Shown here: positions 17,310 through 28,325 of the stretch, piece by piece | How positions within the stretch are numbered: position 1 is the first letter of the stretch | How the letters are laid out: the number at the start of each line of letters is the position of its first letter | From: Streptococcus chenjunshii | Lineage (GTDB): Bacteria; Bacillota; Bacilli; Lactobacillales; Streptococcaceae | Assembly (NCBI RefSeq): GCF_003086355.1 | Contig: NZ_CP031733.1 | Coordinates: 2,294,001 to 2,358,000, forward strand | DNA: 64,000 nucleotides | Reading direction: 5' to 3' | The notes under the pieces: model-generated | What the model saw: only the letters and a program-made list of their open reading frames with translations | What the model was told of the DNA's origin: nothing | Database searches by the model: none | Translations under genes and position numbers: made by a program

Positions 17310-17553
17310 ATACAGTCGGCTGAACCGTCCTTTCCTTTGCCTAGGCAAGGAAGGCGATCAGACAACTTTTGCGTTTTATGTTTAAACCGGTATACTGTAA
17401 GACTTTGAGGTCCTTTTTACTCAAAGCCTGATTGTAGGCTGAAAGTCAGCATCAGTCTGCCTCATACACGTTTTTAAGAAAGAACCGGTTAGGTTAGACA
17501 GATAAATTTCCTGTGAACAAACCAGCAGCAGGCCTGTTCTTTCTTTTTTTCAG

Positions 17554-18621
17554 TTAGTCTAACTCTCCGGGATTGGAGGCAATCAAAACTTTCAGTTCTT
17601 TACCGGCCATCATCGCCTCAAAAGCATCGCGCCAATGTTCCAAATCAAAGACAGCAGTCACCATTTTTTCTTCATCGATAGCCCCTTTGCCTTCCAAATG
17701 AATGGCTATGGGCCAGTCATACGGGTTCTGTGAACGCGATCCCTGATACAGAATTTCATGCTGAATAATGGTTCTTTCATCCAGCTCGTTCAAGTCTTTA
17801 GCGAACAGCCCAACTTGCTGCAGGACCCCTCCTTTGCGAATCAAAGGGAGAGCTGCATTGACTGCTGGGATAGCACCGGAACAGTCATAAACCTTATCCA
17901 CACCCACGCCATCAGTTACCTCTCTTATAATTTGCGCCAAGTCTTCTTCCTGTGTATTAACGACAATATCTGCCCCTAATTCTTTTGCAATCTGCAGCCT
18001 GTCTGCATCTTTAGTCACCCCTGAGACAATAGTAAAGGCGCCGATTTCTTTGGCAATCTGCAGAGACAGCAGCCCCATTGGCCCAGGTCCGATAATCAGG
18101 ATAGTATCGTGAAAATCAAGCGGTGTCAGCTGATACATGGCATGCACACAGGAAGCTAGAGGTTCAGACATAGCAGCCAGTTTGTAGCTGACATTATCCG
18201 GAAGGATATGGACACTTTCCTCCCGTGTCAAAACATAATTGGCCATGCTTCCAAAGGCTTTTGTCCCAATTCCCGACCGCTTTTCACACAAGTTATACTT
18301 TTTCTCTTTACAGTAAGTACAGGTCCCGCAGGTATCAAAGGTTGTCTCACTGGTTACACGGTCTCCTACTTTGACTTTTGTGACCTCTTCTCCGACAGCT
18401 ACTACCTGTCCTGAGAATTCATGTCCTAAAACCAAAGGCGTAACAGCATTTTTATATTCCCCTTTATAGGTGTGAATGTCTGTTCCGCAGATACCTGTAT
18501 AGGCCACTTTCATCAACACACGGTCCCCTTTTACCTCAGGAACATCAATCTCTTCCAAAGACATATGATCAAAACCGGGTGCTGATTTTAAAACAGCCTT
18601 CATTTTTTTAGGAATACTCAT
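17554..18621 (-). CDS. Zinc-dependent medium-chain dehydrogenase, polyol-phosphate type (GatD-like)
   Basis: A 355-residue zinc alcohol dehydrogenase. The catalytic zinc Cys is in GICGTD, GHE is in LGHEFSG, four cysteines for structural zinc lie in the segment CGTCTYCKEKKYNLC, and the NAD-binding GPGPMG is near 180. Next to a galactitol-type PTS it probably oxidises the imported polyol phosphate to a ketose phosphate (galactitol-1-phosphate 5-dehydrogenase GatD is the closest functional analogue). Sorbitol or threonine dehydrogenase activity is possible. ATG 18621 follows GGAGGAG by 7 nt. The gene follows gatC by 47 nt. Confidence 0.85.
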   Translation of the reverse strand: MSIPKKMKAVLKSAPGFDHMSLEEIDVPEVKGDRVLMKVAYTGICGTDIHTYKGEYKNAVTPLVLGHEFSGQVVAVGEEVTKVKVGDRVTSETTFDTCGTCTYCKEKKYNLCEKRSGIGTKAFGSMANYVLTREESVHILPDNVSYKLAAMSEPLASCVHAMYQLTPLDFHDTILIIGPGPMGLLSLQIAKEIGAFTIVSGVTKDADRLQIAKELGADIVVNTQEEDLAQIIREVTDGVGVDKVYDCSGAIPAVNAALPLIRKGGVLQQVGLFAKDLNELDERTIIQHEILYQGSRSQNPYDWPIAIHLEGKGAIDEEKMVTAVFDLEHWRDAFEAMMAGKELKVLIASNPGELD

Positions 18622-18668
18622 TTTCATCTCCTCCATACCCATCATTTATAAGATTATCAGAATGCCTT

Positions 18669-19937
18669 TTAAAAAACGGAGTTAATCAATTCTGACAGCT
18701 TCAGGAAAATCCAGTTCAATAAGTTCCCGCCTGTATCAAAATTGGAAATTTGCGAAGCCCCCTTAGGAAATTTAATGACACCTTCTGCCATTTGGGTAAG
18801 TACAGGCGCATAGTCTGTTGCCATCCACAGAGCAAAGGTAATCACGACTGTCAAAGCAATAACAGAGTGTAAAATGTTACCCTTTCGTGTAGGCACAACC
18901 AAAGCAGCGAAAAATGGAATAGTCGCTAAGTCAGCAAAAGGCAGGACGCGGTTCCCTGGAAGCAAAACAGCAATCAAGAGAGTAATGGGAACCATCAGGA
19001 GCCCCGTTGACAATGCAGCAGGTGAGCCGGTTGCCAGTGCTGCATCCATCCCTAAGAAAATTTCACGATCGGCATAACGTTTTTGAAGCGTAGCCTGAGC
19101 GGCTTCCTGAATCGGAATAAGGCCTTCCATCAGAATCTTGACCATACGAGGCAGAATAAACATGACTGCTCCCATAGCCATGGCTGTCTGCAGAATTCTT
19201 GTGATATCATAACCGCCTAAAATAGCCATAGCACCACCGATGATAATCCCCATAATCATCGGCTCTCCAAAAATACCAAAGCGTTTTTGAATCGTCTCAG
19301 GTTCGACATCCAGTTTTCCAATACCGGGAATCTTGCTTACTGCCCAAGCAATCGGTATCCCAAGAAGCGCATAGCCCTGAGCTGAGCCGGTTGTTATCGA
19401 AACCCCTTCAAGCCCATAATAGTCCTGAACATAAGGAGCTGTTTTGTCTGCAATAATCTGGACAATGACAGTATAGCCGATACCGCAGACAATACCCCAG
19501 AAAAAGCTTTTAGTTACAATATAACCGGTCGCAGCTGCCGCACTCATATGCCAATAATTCCAGATATCAATATTAAGTGTTTTGGTCCAGTTAAAAGCCA
19601 GCATAATAAGATTCACTGCTAAGATAACCGGTATCATGACTGCTGCAATCGGCTGGGCCCATGTCGCTGCCGCAACAGCTGGCCAGCCCGCATCTACAAT
19701 TGTCAGCTCTAAACCAAACCGCTCAACCATAGCCTGAGCTGCAGGACCGACATTATCGGACAAAAGCCCTAATACCAGACTAATTCCCAGCATCCCTATC
19801 CCTACAGTTAAGCCTGACGTGATAGCATTTCGGATAGGCACCCGAAAAATAACAGCTAAGGTAAAAATGATTATCGGAAGCACTACGCTTGATCCCATAT
19901 TCAAAATACCTTGAACAACAGTTGTTAACGTATCCAT
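18669..19937 (-). CDS. gatC: PTS EIIC, galactitol family
   Basis: A 422-residue membrane protein of the GatC EIIC family (about 420-450). It transports and helps phosphorylate galactitol or a related polyol. Many hydrophobic segments are visible, with a GSAQGYALLGIPIAW stretch and a GLTVGIGMLGI segment near the N-terminus that are typical of the family. A good AAAGGAG site precedes the ATG. Two groups of repeats break up the cluster around gatB, so gatA, gatB and gatC are widely spaced for one operon. The actual polyol is inferred only from family. Confidence 0.9.
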   Translation of the reverse strand: MDTLTTVVQGILNMGSSVVLPIIIFTLAVIFRVPIRNAITSGLTVGIGMLGISLVLGLLSDNVGPAAQAMVERFGLELTIVDAGWPAVAAATWAQPIAAVMIPVILAVNLIMLAFNWTKTLNIDIWNYWHMSAAAATGYIVTKSFFWGIVCGIGYTVIVQIIADKTAPYVQDYYGLEGVSITTGSAQGYALLGIPIAWAVSKIPGIGKLDVEPETIQKRFGIFGEPMIMGIIIGGAMAILGGYDITRILQTAMAMGAVMFILPRMVKILMEGLIPIQEAAQATLQKRYADREIFLGMDAALATGSPAALSTGLLMVPITLLIAVLLPGNRVLPFADLATIPFFAALVVPTRKGNILHSVIALTVVITFALWMATDYAPVLTQMAEGVIKFPKGASQISNFDTGGNLLNWIFLKLSELINSVF

Positions 19938-19952
19938 AACCCACTCCTTTTA

Positions 19953-20425
19953 TAAGATACAAAGGCCGTGAAGAACGCAAAGAGAAAATAGGCGTCCGAC
20001 CGCTGAGTCACTAAAGACTCAAGAGAGGACGGTCTTTTTCTCACAGCGTTTAGGCCGTGTTCAATTTACAAGATACAAAGGCCGTTAAAAGAGCAAAGCA
20101 AAAATAGGAAAATTGACGAAGAGTCGCTGAGACTTTAGGAAATTTTATACTCACAGAGTAGCCACACTCGTAAGTCGTTGACGCCTCCAACAATTGCGTC
20201 TCTTTTTTGCACCGCTCTTAGGCCGTGTTCATTTCCAACAAGATTCAAAGCCCGTTTAAAGCTCACAGCAAAAATGACGGTAAGCCAGAAATCTTCGATT
20301 TCGTCTGCACACCTCTGCCAAGACGACAAAGCCTTCAGACGGCTACGGCTAGACAATGATTAAAAATCAGAATTCAGCTTGGTCCATTCTTTTTTGCAAA
20401 GAGTTTAGGCGTGTTCAGTTCAACA
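19953..20425. repeat. Three tandem copies of the structured intergenic repeat
   Basis: Copies lie at about 19953-20065, 20068-20236 and 20238-20425. Copy one pairs AACGC with GCGTT and GAGAAAA with TTTTCTC. Copy two pairs AAGAGC with GCTCTT and GCAAAAA with TTTTTGC. Copy three is a variant with the GTAAGCCAGAAATCTTCGA block. The array fills the space between gatB and gatC, its left end 15 nt upstream of the gatC start. Confidence 0.88.
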
Positions 20426-20447
20426 AAGATAGTAACCAGATGTTTTC

Positions 20448-20747
20448 TCACTGGCGGGCCTGTATTTTGGCAGCTTCTTCTAAAATTTGGGCTTCAACCT
20501 TGTCTTGTCCAATTCCAGTTAAGAATGCCATTGCTTTTATTGCCGGTATTTTATACTCTGTAGGCAGCATCGTTGTTGTAATCAGCATATCATTTGAATC
20601 CTGCTTAGAAACAGCCTCTGCTATTTTAATCTGTGTAATTTGTGCATCAATCTGATTGCGGGCAAATAAATCTTCAATCTTTTTCATAACAACTGTAGAA
20701 GTTGCTATACCTGCTCCACAGGCTACCAGTACTCTAACTTTTGACAT
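20448..20747 (-). CDS. gatB: PTS EIIB, galactitol family
   Basis: A 99-residue EIIB (GatB is about 94). The phosphocysteine is in LVACGAGIATS near residue 10. It relays phosphate from GatA to the polyol bound by GatC. ATG 20747 is preceded by GAGGAG; nine upstream in-frame codons are not supported. It is flanked on both sides by repeat arrays at 19953 and 20763. Confidence 0.9.
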   Translation of the reverse strand: MSKVRVLVACGAGIATSTVVMKKIEDLFARNQIDAQITQIKIAEAVSKQDSNDMLITTTMLPTEYKIPAIKAMAFLTGIGQDKVEAQILEEAAKIQARQ

Positions 20748-20762
20748 AATCAATCTCCTCTC

Positions 20763-20992
20763 AACAAGATACAAAAGCCGTTAAGAACGCAATGGGAAAA
20801 TAGGGGGCTGACTGACGAATCGCTAGATTCTAAGTCAGGACATCTTTTTCCCGCAGCGTTTAGGCCGTGTTCAGTTCCAACAAGATACAAAGGCCGTTAA
20901 GAACGCAATGGGAAAATAGGGACAGTCGGGCGATGACTCGCATCGCGACGGATATCATTCTTTTCACTAGGATTTTAAGCCGTGTTCCATTT
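20763..20992. repeat. Two tandem copies of the structured intergenic repeat
   Basis: Copies lie at about 20763-20878 and 20879-20992. The first pairs GGGAAAA with TTTTCCC. The second has the ending TTTTCACTAGGATTTTAAGC, shared with the inverted copy near 60900. The right end runs into the stop codon of gatA, and the left end is 16 nt upstream of the gatB start. Confidence 0.85.
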
Positions 20993-21464
20993 AAATGTTA
21001 TTTGTTTTTACTATCGTTACAATATCATCTGCAGAATGTGCTTCTCTCATTCGTGCCAATACTTCTGAGTTCTGCAGCAGCCCCATTAACGACTGAAGCA
21101 TTTCAAGCTGGGCATGAGGCTCTTTCAGCCCTAAGATAAAAGCAATTTCCGCAGCTACCGATTGATTAAAATCTTCCATGCTGACAAAGGCAACCGGGTC
21201 AGTTGTGACAATAGCAACAAATTCTTTTTTGATGCATTCAGCATCAGTATGAGGGATAGCGACACCCATTGTTTCTAACTGCAGGCCTGTAGGGAAATTT
21301 CTTTCACGTTCTATGATTTTTTCAAGAAAGCTTTTATGGACATAGCCCAAGTCGAAAGATTCTTGATAAATCTTCTGAAACAGAGCGCTCTTTGAGTCAA
21401 AATGTTCATTGACAAAAATTAGTTTGGGTGTGATATAATCCCGAAGTTTCATTTTTTCAGTCAT
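20991..21464 (-). CDS. gatA: PTS EIIA, galactitol family
   Basis: A 157-residue EIIA of the fructose/mannitol fold and of GatA length. The active-site histidine is in GVAIPHTDAE. It accepts phosphate from HPr and donates it to GatB. ATG 21464 has a GGGAGGAA site, and the upstream in-frame extension into the regulator gene is not used. It lies 31 nt after the regulator's stop codon, so the two are co-transcribed. Its stop codon touches the repeat at 20879. Confidence 0.9.
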   Translation of the reverse strand: MTEKMKLRDYITPKLIFVNEHFDSKSALFQKIYQESFDLGYVHKSFLEKIIERERNFPTGLQLETMGVAIPHTDAECIKKEFVAIVTTDPVAFVSMEDFNQSVAAEIAFILGLKEPHAQLEMLQSLMGLLQNSEVLARMREAHSADDIVTIVKTNNI

Positions 21465-21495
21465 ACGGTTCCTCCCTTCCATTAGCTTCCTTAAT

Positions 21496-23439
21496 TTACA
21501 ATCGTTCCATAAAATCAGAGACAGTCGTCGAATGCCATAATTGATCAATATAATCTGAACTGTCAATTTTTGAATAAAGGCTGATAAGGGCATCCTTATA
21601 AAAAAATTCATCTTCCTGAGACATGGAAATTAGCATAATCACTTTGACCATATTGCTGCCCCAGCGAATCGGTTTTTTCAAAGTCATAATCACTAATTGG
21701 GACTCACTTACAGCAATTGACAGGGCATGCGGAAGCGCTATGCCGGTATAGACACTGGTACTCCCTAAGTCTTCTCGGATCTGGATAGACTGACGGTATG
21801 ACTGATTCTTACGATTTTGAGGTGCTGATTTCTCTACAAGAAAATCGATACAGTCATTAGCAGTCCCCTTATCCACTTTTAAAAAAACATTGTCCCCAAT
21901 CAGCTGCTGAATCAAAGATTTTGTGTAAGCTTCTTTGCTTTCTATAACGGATAAAACCCGTCTGTTTCCCTTTTGAAGCTGCAAATAGCGGCTTTGCAGA
22001 TTTTCTAAATCAGCATCGGTCAATATAGGACTGATAAAAATAATCTTAGAAGCATCCATATCTGTATCTGACAGTGAAATAGAACTGATAATCATATCGG
22101 CCTGCTCAATTTTAGTTTGAGTCAGTTCACTAGCATCAATTTTGACCAAATGGTCAAAATTGGATATGACATGCGAGAGTGACCTTATATTCAGCTCAGT
22201 CGTTGCCAACCCCTGAGGACAGACGACATAGATCAGCAAAGGCTTAGCTAATTTTTCAATGGCAATTTCAAAGTGTACAGTTAAAAACGCCATTTCCCCA
22301 TCAGTCATATCGATAGAAAATGTATCCGAGAGTTCACGGCAGGACAGCCAAACAATATTGTAGAGAACGCTATACTTTTTTTTGATTTCTTCTGTGATAT
22401 CACTGCTGACAATAATCTTATTTTTCAAACGGAAAATCATTGGCTGAACATGGCTGATTAACATCTTAAACAGATGGCGATCTTGTCTCAAATCAATACT
22501 GAGAAGCCGACTAACACGATCGATCAAATTGCTGATAATACTGTTAATCTGGTCTCCAACAATCAAATCCTTGGTTTCATAGCCGACAGATAATAAAGTA
22601 TAAGACAGGTTAATAATCTCTAACAGCGGCATTGAGTTATCTTTAAAATAAAGATACTCCCTGAATAAGTCACAGGCAAAAGTATAGACCTCATAGTAAG
22701 AAAGTTTGTCAACAAAATTTATATTGTCATTGAGGGCAAATGTATGACCGTTTACATAACGCATCTTTGCAACCAATAAGTCGACAATGAGATAAATGCT
22801 GTACTGTTCACTTAAAGTAAAGTGATAGACTTCCGCATAATGATTGACAATTGACATGACACGCTCTATTTCCTCTTTGGAGAAGAAATAGGTAAAGCGC
22901 TTAGTTTGAGTAATGCTGGATAGATCTAAATGGAATTCTGCTATCAGGTAATTCCTCAGAAAAGTCCGAATTTCCTGCTCTTGTCCGACAATATGATATT
23001 TGCCATTACGACGTTCCATGCGAATACGATAGTCAGCAAATTTATTTTCTAATTTACCGATGTCTCTTCTGACAGAGGTTTCACTGACAAAGTACTGAAC
23101 GGACCAGTCGATAATGTCTACTTCTTTTTCATCAAAGAAAAGGGACTTCAGCAGCAAATATTCTCTGGATATATCGTTGATTTCTTCTGCATGGAAATGA
23201 AAATGGTTTAACAAATCCGCAAGATGCTTTTTTTCATTGGCATCAACAGCCAAGCGTATTCCTCTTCTAGGAATCTTTTCAATTTTATTAGACAGCTCTT
23301 CGATCTCACTATTTAAGAAAGACAAATCTGAGTAAATTGTCTTAGTTGAGACAGAATATTTATCAGCCAGTGTTTTACCTGTAATAAACTGTTCTGTCAG
23401 CAGCAAATCTCTCAAAATGCTTATCTGTCTGTAATTCAT
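21496..23439 (-). CDS. PRD-domain transcriptional regulator of the galactitol-type operon
   Basis: A 647-residue PRD regulator. It has N-terminal helix-turn-helix domains (about 1-110), two PRD regions (about 180-400), an EIIB-like domain (about 405-490, with Cys in YVVCPQGLATTE) and a C-terminal EIIA-like domain with histidine in GIALPHALS. It is the first gene of the cluster and is probably an activator controlled by PTS phosphorylation. ATG 23439 is chosen because GGGGGTGGTGAG lies upstream. The three PRD regulators of the window differ clearly, so each probably serves its own PTS. Confidence 0.9.
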   Translation of the reverse strand: MNYRQISILRDLLLTEQFITGKTLADKYSVSTKTIYSDLSFLNSEIEELSNKIEKIPRRGIRLAVDANEKKHLADLLNHFHFHAEEINDISREYLLLKSLFFDEKEVDIIDWSVQYFVSETSVRRDIGKLENKFADYRIRMERRNGKYHIVGQEQEIRTFLRNYLIAEFHLDLSSITQTKRFTYFFSKEEIERVMSIVNHYAEVYHFTLSEQYSIYLIVDLLVAKMRYVNGHTFALNDNINFVDKLSYYEVYTFACDLFREYLYFKDNSMPLLEIINLSYTLLSVGYETKDLIVGDQINSIISNLIDRVSRLLSIDLRQDRHLFKMLISHVQPMIFRLKNKIIVSSDITEEIKKKYSVLYNIVWLSCRELSDTFSIDMTDGEMAFLTVHFEIAIEKLAKPLLIYVVCPQGLATTELNIRSLSHVISNFDHLVKIDASELTQTKIEQADMIISSISLSDTDMDASKIIFISPILTDADLENLQSRYLQLQKGNRRVLSVIESKEAYTKSLIQQLIGDNVFLKVDKGTANDCIDFLVEKSAPQNRKNQSYRQSIQIREDLGSTSVYTGIALPHALSIAVSESQLVIMTLKKPIRWGSNMVKVIMLISMSQEDEFFYKDALISLYSKIDSSDYIDQLWHSTTVSDFMERL

Positions 23440-23473
23440 CTCACCACCCCCTTTCATTAGTCTGTTTTGTTCC

Positions 23474-23539
23474 ATTATAAGGGTTTACCTGTGTAAGACA
23501 AAGCCAATATTTTTCTTCATTAATGCGGAAGCGCTGCCA
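23474..23539 (-). promoter_or_regulatory. Promoter and cre-like site of the gat cluster
   Basis: On the minus strand TATAAT (complement of 23474-23479) has TTGTCT 16 bp upstream. Further upstream, 23526-23539 reads CGGAAGCGCTGCCA, which agrees at 10 of 14 positions with the palindromic cre core TGAAAGCGCTTTCA. Its position would fit CcpA influence. The remainder of 23540-23729 shows nothing. Confidence 0.5.
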
Positions 23540-23729
23540 ACCTTGATGTTGTTGCTATTGTTGTTATTCAGCGAATTCAGCTTTTGACCGTCACTAGTCC
23601 GTCAGATGGATCGTATGGCAAGATACACAGGCAGCGTAGCATAAATCTCCCGGTCCAAGTTTATTCTAATAGCACACAATCCGATATTGCTTTGTCAGTT
23701 TATAAAAATAAGCATCAGATAGCAAAAAA

Positions 23730-23768
23730 CACCTCTAAAGCTGAAAATAAAGTTCAGCTTTAGAGGTG
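23730..23768 (-). terminator. purA terminator
   Basis: CACCTCTAAAGCTGAA (23730-23745) pairs perfectly with TTCAGCTTTAGAGGTG (23753-23768). On the minus strand it is followed by TTTTTT. It lies 58 nt after the purA stop codon. Confidence 0.9.
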
Positions 23769-23826
23769 CGCTTCAAATTCAAGTTTCAATCATTTTATTC
23801 TTAAAAAGCAGTCGACGCTCTCATCC

Positions 23827-25146
<1,320 letters not shown>

Positions 25147-25202
25147 CTATCCTTTCTTGTCAGCATGGCAGGAATCCCACCTGCAGATTTGCCCTACAAT
25201 TC

Positions 25203-25231
25203 ATTATAGGAGATTTCTGAACATTTTTCAA
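25203..25231 (-). promoter_or_regulatory. purA promoter
   Basis: On the minus strand TTGAAA (complement of 25226-25231) and TATAAT (complement of 25203-25208) are separated by 17 bp. This is close to the consensus and gives a leader of roughly 75-80 nt before purA. Confidence 0.7.
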
Positions 25232-25306
25232 TATGCCGTAGTCAAACACTGCGTTTTCCCGAATAATCATGTAAACTAAAGATATACTGCTAGCAAGGAG
25301 AAAACT

Positions 25307-27586
25307 ATGTCAAAAATAAATCATATTTTGCAAAACAGCCCCAGAGACATTCCCATTCTTCAGGCTACCTTTGGATTAGAGAGAGAAAGCCTCCGCATCA
25401 ATTCTGATACTCATAAACTGGCCCAAAGCCCTCACCCTGAGTGTTTGGGCAGCCGGGACTTTCACCCCTATATTCAGACAGACTACAGCGAACCCCAGAT
25501 AGAGCTCATCACTCCTATCGCTTCTTCAACGGCAGAAGCCCTGCGTTTTTTACAGGCTATCACCGATGTCGCGCAGCGCTCGCTGGATCAGGCTGAATAC
25601 CTCTGGCCCTTATCTATGCCGCCGCAGCTTACAGAAGAAGAAATTGACATCGCACACCTGAACGATGACTTTGAATACCGCTACAGGGAATACTTAGCCG
25701 ATGTTTACGGCAAAATTCTCCAATCTATGTCAGGAATCCATTATAATATCGAACTGGGTAAAGACTTGGTGCAGCTGCTTTTTGCAGAGAGCGGCTACAG
25801 CTCGCTGACGGCTTTTAGAAACGCTCTGCATCTGAAACTGGCACAGAATTTCCTGCGCTATCAGTGGCTTTTGACCTATCTTTACGGTGCCAGCCCGCTG
25901 GCTGAACCGGGTTCCCTCAAAGAAAAGCTGGAAAAACCTGTGCGCTCCATCCGCAACAGCCATTTAGGCTATATCAACCACGATGATATCAAGGTTTCTT
26001 ATGACAGTTTAGAGCGCTATGTCACCGATATTGAAAGCTGTGTGGCAGATGGCCGTTTAATCGCCGAAAAGGAATTCTATTCTGCGGTTCGGCTGCGCGG
26101 CAGCAAGCATAACCGAGATTATTTGACCCAAGGTGTTACTTATCTGGAATTTCGCTGTTTTGACCTCAATCCCTATTCACCTGTCGGAATTGATCAGGAA
26201 ACCTTGGATACTGTCCACCTCTTCAGTTTGGCATTGCTGTGGCTGGACAGCTTAGAGCAGGTCGACGCTGAACTGGCTCAAGCTCAAGAGCTGAATGATC
26301 GAATTGCCCTCAGTCATCCCTTGGAAAAACTGCCTGACGATGCTCCGCTGGCTGAAATCACAGAGGCTATGCAGGCTGTCATTACCCATTTTCAGCTGCC
26401 ATCCTACTATCAGGAGCTGCTGGAAAAACTCTGCCGGCAAATAGACAGCCCGGCTCTGACAATCGCCGGCAAACTTTATCAGGAAGCTGAACAGGATTCA
26501 TTGGCCCTTTTTGGACAAAAAAAGGGTCTGGAGCATCATGCTTATGCCTGGCAGGACCATTATGCTCTTAAAGGGTACGAGACTATGGAACTCTCTACCC
26601 AAATGCTGCTTTTTGATGCTGTTCAGAAAGGCATCCATTTTGACATTCTCGATGAAGCCGATCAGTTTATCAAACTCTGGCACGGCAAGCATTTCGAGTA
26701 TGTCAAAAACGGAAATATGACCGCTAAAGACAATTATGTTGTTCCTTTAGCTATGGCCAATAAGACTGTTACGAAAAAAATTCTCAGAGAAGCCGGATTC
26801 CCAGTTCCAGGTGGTGCTGAATTTTCTGATAAAGACAGCGCTCTGCGCTACTATAAGCACATTCAAGACAAAGCTGTTGTTATTAAACCTAAATCTACCA
26901 ACTTCGGATTGGGCATATCTATTTTTAAAGAAGCGGTCAGCTTAGAAGCTTACGAGAAAGCGTTAAATATTGCATTTGCCGAAGACAGTGCCGTCCTGGT
27001 TGAAGAATATATTGCCGGAACCGAATACCGCTTCTTTGTTTTAGACGGTCAGTGCGAAGCTGTCCTCCTGCGTGTTGCAGCTAATGTTGTCGGCGACGGC
27101 AGACATACTGTCCGGCAGCTCATAGACCGGAAAAACACTAACCCACTCAGGGGGCAGGACCACCGCTCGCCCTTAGAAATCATTCAGCTGGGAGAAGTGG
27201 AAAAACTCATGCTGGAACAGCAAGGCTACAGTCCGGACAGTGTACTGCCCAAAGATGTTAAGGTTTATCTGCGCAGAAACTCCAATGTCTCAACAGGCGG
27301 TGACTCCATTGACTGCACCGAAAACATGGATAAATCCTATAAAGAGTTGGCTGCTGCTATGGCTAAAGCCATGGGAGCCTGGGTCTGCGGCGTGGATCTT
27401 ATCATTCCTGATAAAGAGAAACCTTCGACTGTGAAACAGCCTCGCTGCACCTGCATTGAGCTCAACTTCAATCCCTCTATGTATATGCATACTTACTGCC
27501 ACGAGGGACCGGGTCAAGCTATCACCCCAAAAATCTTGGCCAAACTCTTCCCAGAAGTTTCTGTCAGCTCAGACGGCAAAAACTGA
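25307..27586 (+). CDS. gshF: Bifunctional glutamate-cysteine ligase / glutathione synthetase
   Basis: A 759-residue GshF (family about 750-760) that makes glutathione from glutamate, cysteine and glycine. The N-terminal two thirds is the glutamate-cysteine ligase (FGLERESLRI near 23, then YSEPQIELITP near 60). The C-terminal part (from about 480) is an ATP-grasp glutathione synthetase with KPKSTNFGLGI and the LVEEYIAGTEYRF segment. ATG follows AAGGAG by 6 nt. It is transcribed alone, divergent from purA, and probably supports oxidative stress defence. Confidence 0.96.
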   Translation: MSKINHILQNSPRDIPILQATFGLERESLRINSDTHKLAQSPHPECLGSRDFHPYIQTDYSEPQIELITPIASSTAEALRFLQAITDVAQRSLDQAEYLWPLSMPPQLTEEEIDIAHLNDDFEYRYREYLADVYGKILQSMSGIHYNIELGKDLVQLLFAESGYSSLTAFRNALHLKLAQNFLRYQWLLTYLYGASPLAEPGSLKEKLEKPVRSIRNSHLGYINHDDIKVSYDSLERYVTDIESCVADGRLIAEKEFYSAVRLRGSKHNRDYLTQGVTYLEFRCFDLNPYSPVGIDQETLDTVHLFSLALLWLDSLEQVDAELAQAQELNDRIALSHPLEKLPDDAPLAEITEAMQAVITHFQLPSYYQELLEKLCRQIDSPALTIAGKLYQEAEQDSLALFGQKKGLEHHAYAWQDHYALKGYETMELSTQMLLFDAVQKGIHFDILDEADQFIKLWHGKHFEYVKNGNMTAKDNYVVPLAMANKTVTKKILREAGFPVPGGAEFSDKDSALRYYKHIQDKAVVIKPKSTNFGLGISIFKEAVSLEAYEKALNIAFAEDSAVLVEEYIAGTEYRFFVLDGQCEAVLLRVAANVVGDGRHTVRQLIDRKNTNPLRGQDHRSPLEIIQLGEVEKLMLEQQGYSPDSVLPKDVKVYLRRNSNVSTGGDSIDCTENMDKSYKELAAAMAKAMGAWVCGVDLIIPDKEKPSTVKQPRCTCIELNFNPSMYMHTYCHEGPGQAITPKILAKLFPEVSVSSDGKN

Positions 27587-27770
27587 AATTTGAGATACAA
27601 GTATCCAAATCTGTTTACTTTACAGCCTTCTCACGGCCGGTGATCTTATCTGGACGCTTCTTAATTGCCAAGTATCTTCCTCAATAGTCCGCCCCCTGTA
27701 AGTCAAGCCATCCCTATAAACTGTGGCAAGCTGCGAGTGCTCTATAGCAGTCTAAAGCTAGAAATGGAAA

Positions 27771-27812
27771 GGGACAGAACTTTAAGCCCTAAGGTTCTGT
27801 CCCTCTCTTTTT
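27771..27812 (+). terminator. Terminator after gshF
   Basis: GGGACAGAAC (27771-27780) pairs with GTTCTGTCCC (27794-27803), followed by TCTCTTTTTC. It lies in the 27587-28325 gap, which otherwise shows only AT-rich sequence before xpaC and no gene I can support. Confidence 0.8.
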
Positions 27813-28325
27813 CAACTAAGAAAACACACTCACCTCACGCTTAAAAACAAGATAGCTTGCTAAAAAGACTGACAGAAAAAATTGTTTTTTACATGATTTT
27901 TAGATAAAATAGAGGTAAGTTTGACGGGAGTTTTGAAGTTTGCAAAATGTCAAGAACAGGTTAAGCCGGCAGGTGTTTTTCTTTTGTATGACTATTTCAG
28001 AGAATGCTGAAAACTGCAGATACTCTTGCTGTCTGGAGTTTTTAACCTGAAAAAACTGAGCAGCTTAAAAAAGGGCTGGAGACCTTCCTTGTCAGCCTCC
28101 TTCACACAAACAGCTAATAATTGGATTTTTACGGTAAATTCTTGTCAGAAAAGCTTATTTTAGGCTGAAATGATAATAAGCAGTGCTGACAGCAGATAAA
28201 ACAGCTGTTTTATTTTCTCCTCTTAGTAAAAATCTGAGACGACAAATCCCAAGCAGACACAGCGGCCTAGAAAACAGCCTTTCCCCGCTGCCGCACTGTT
28301 CAACTAAAAGAAAGGGCTGGTGTTT

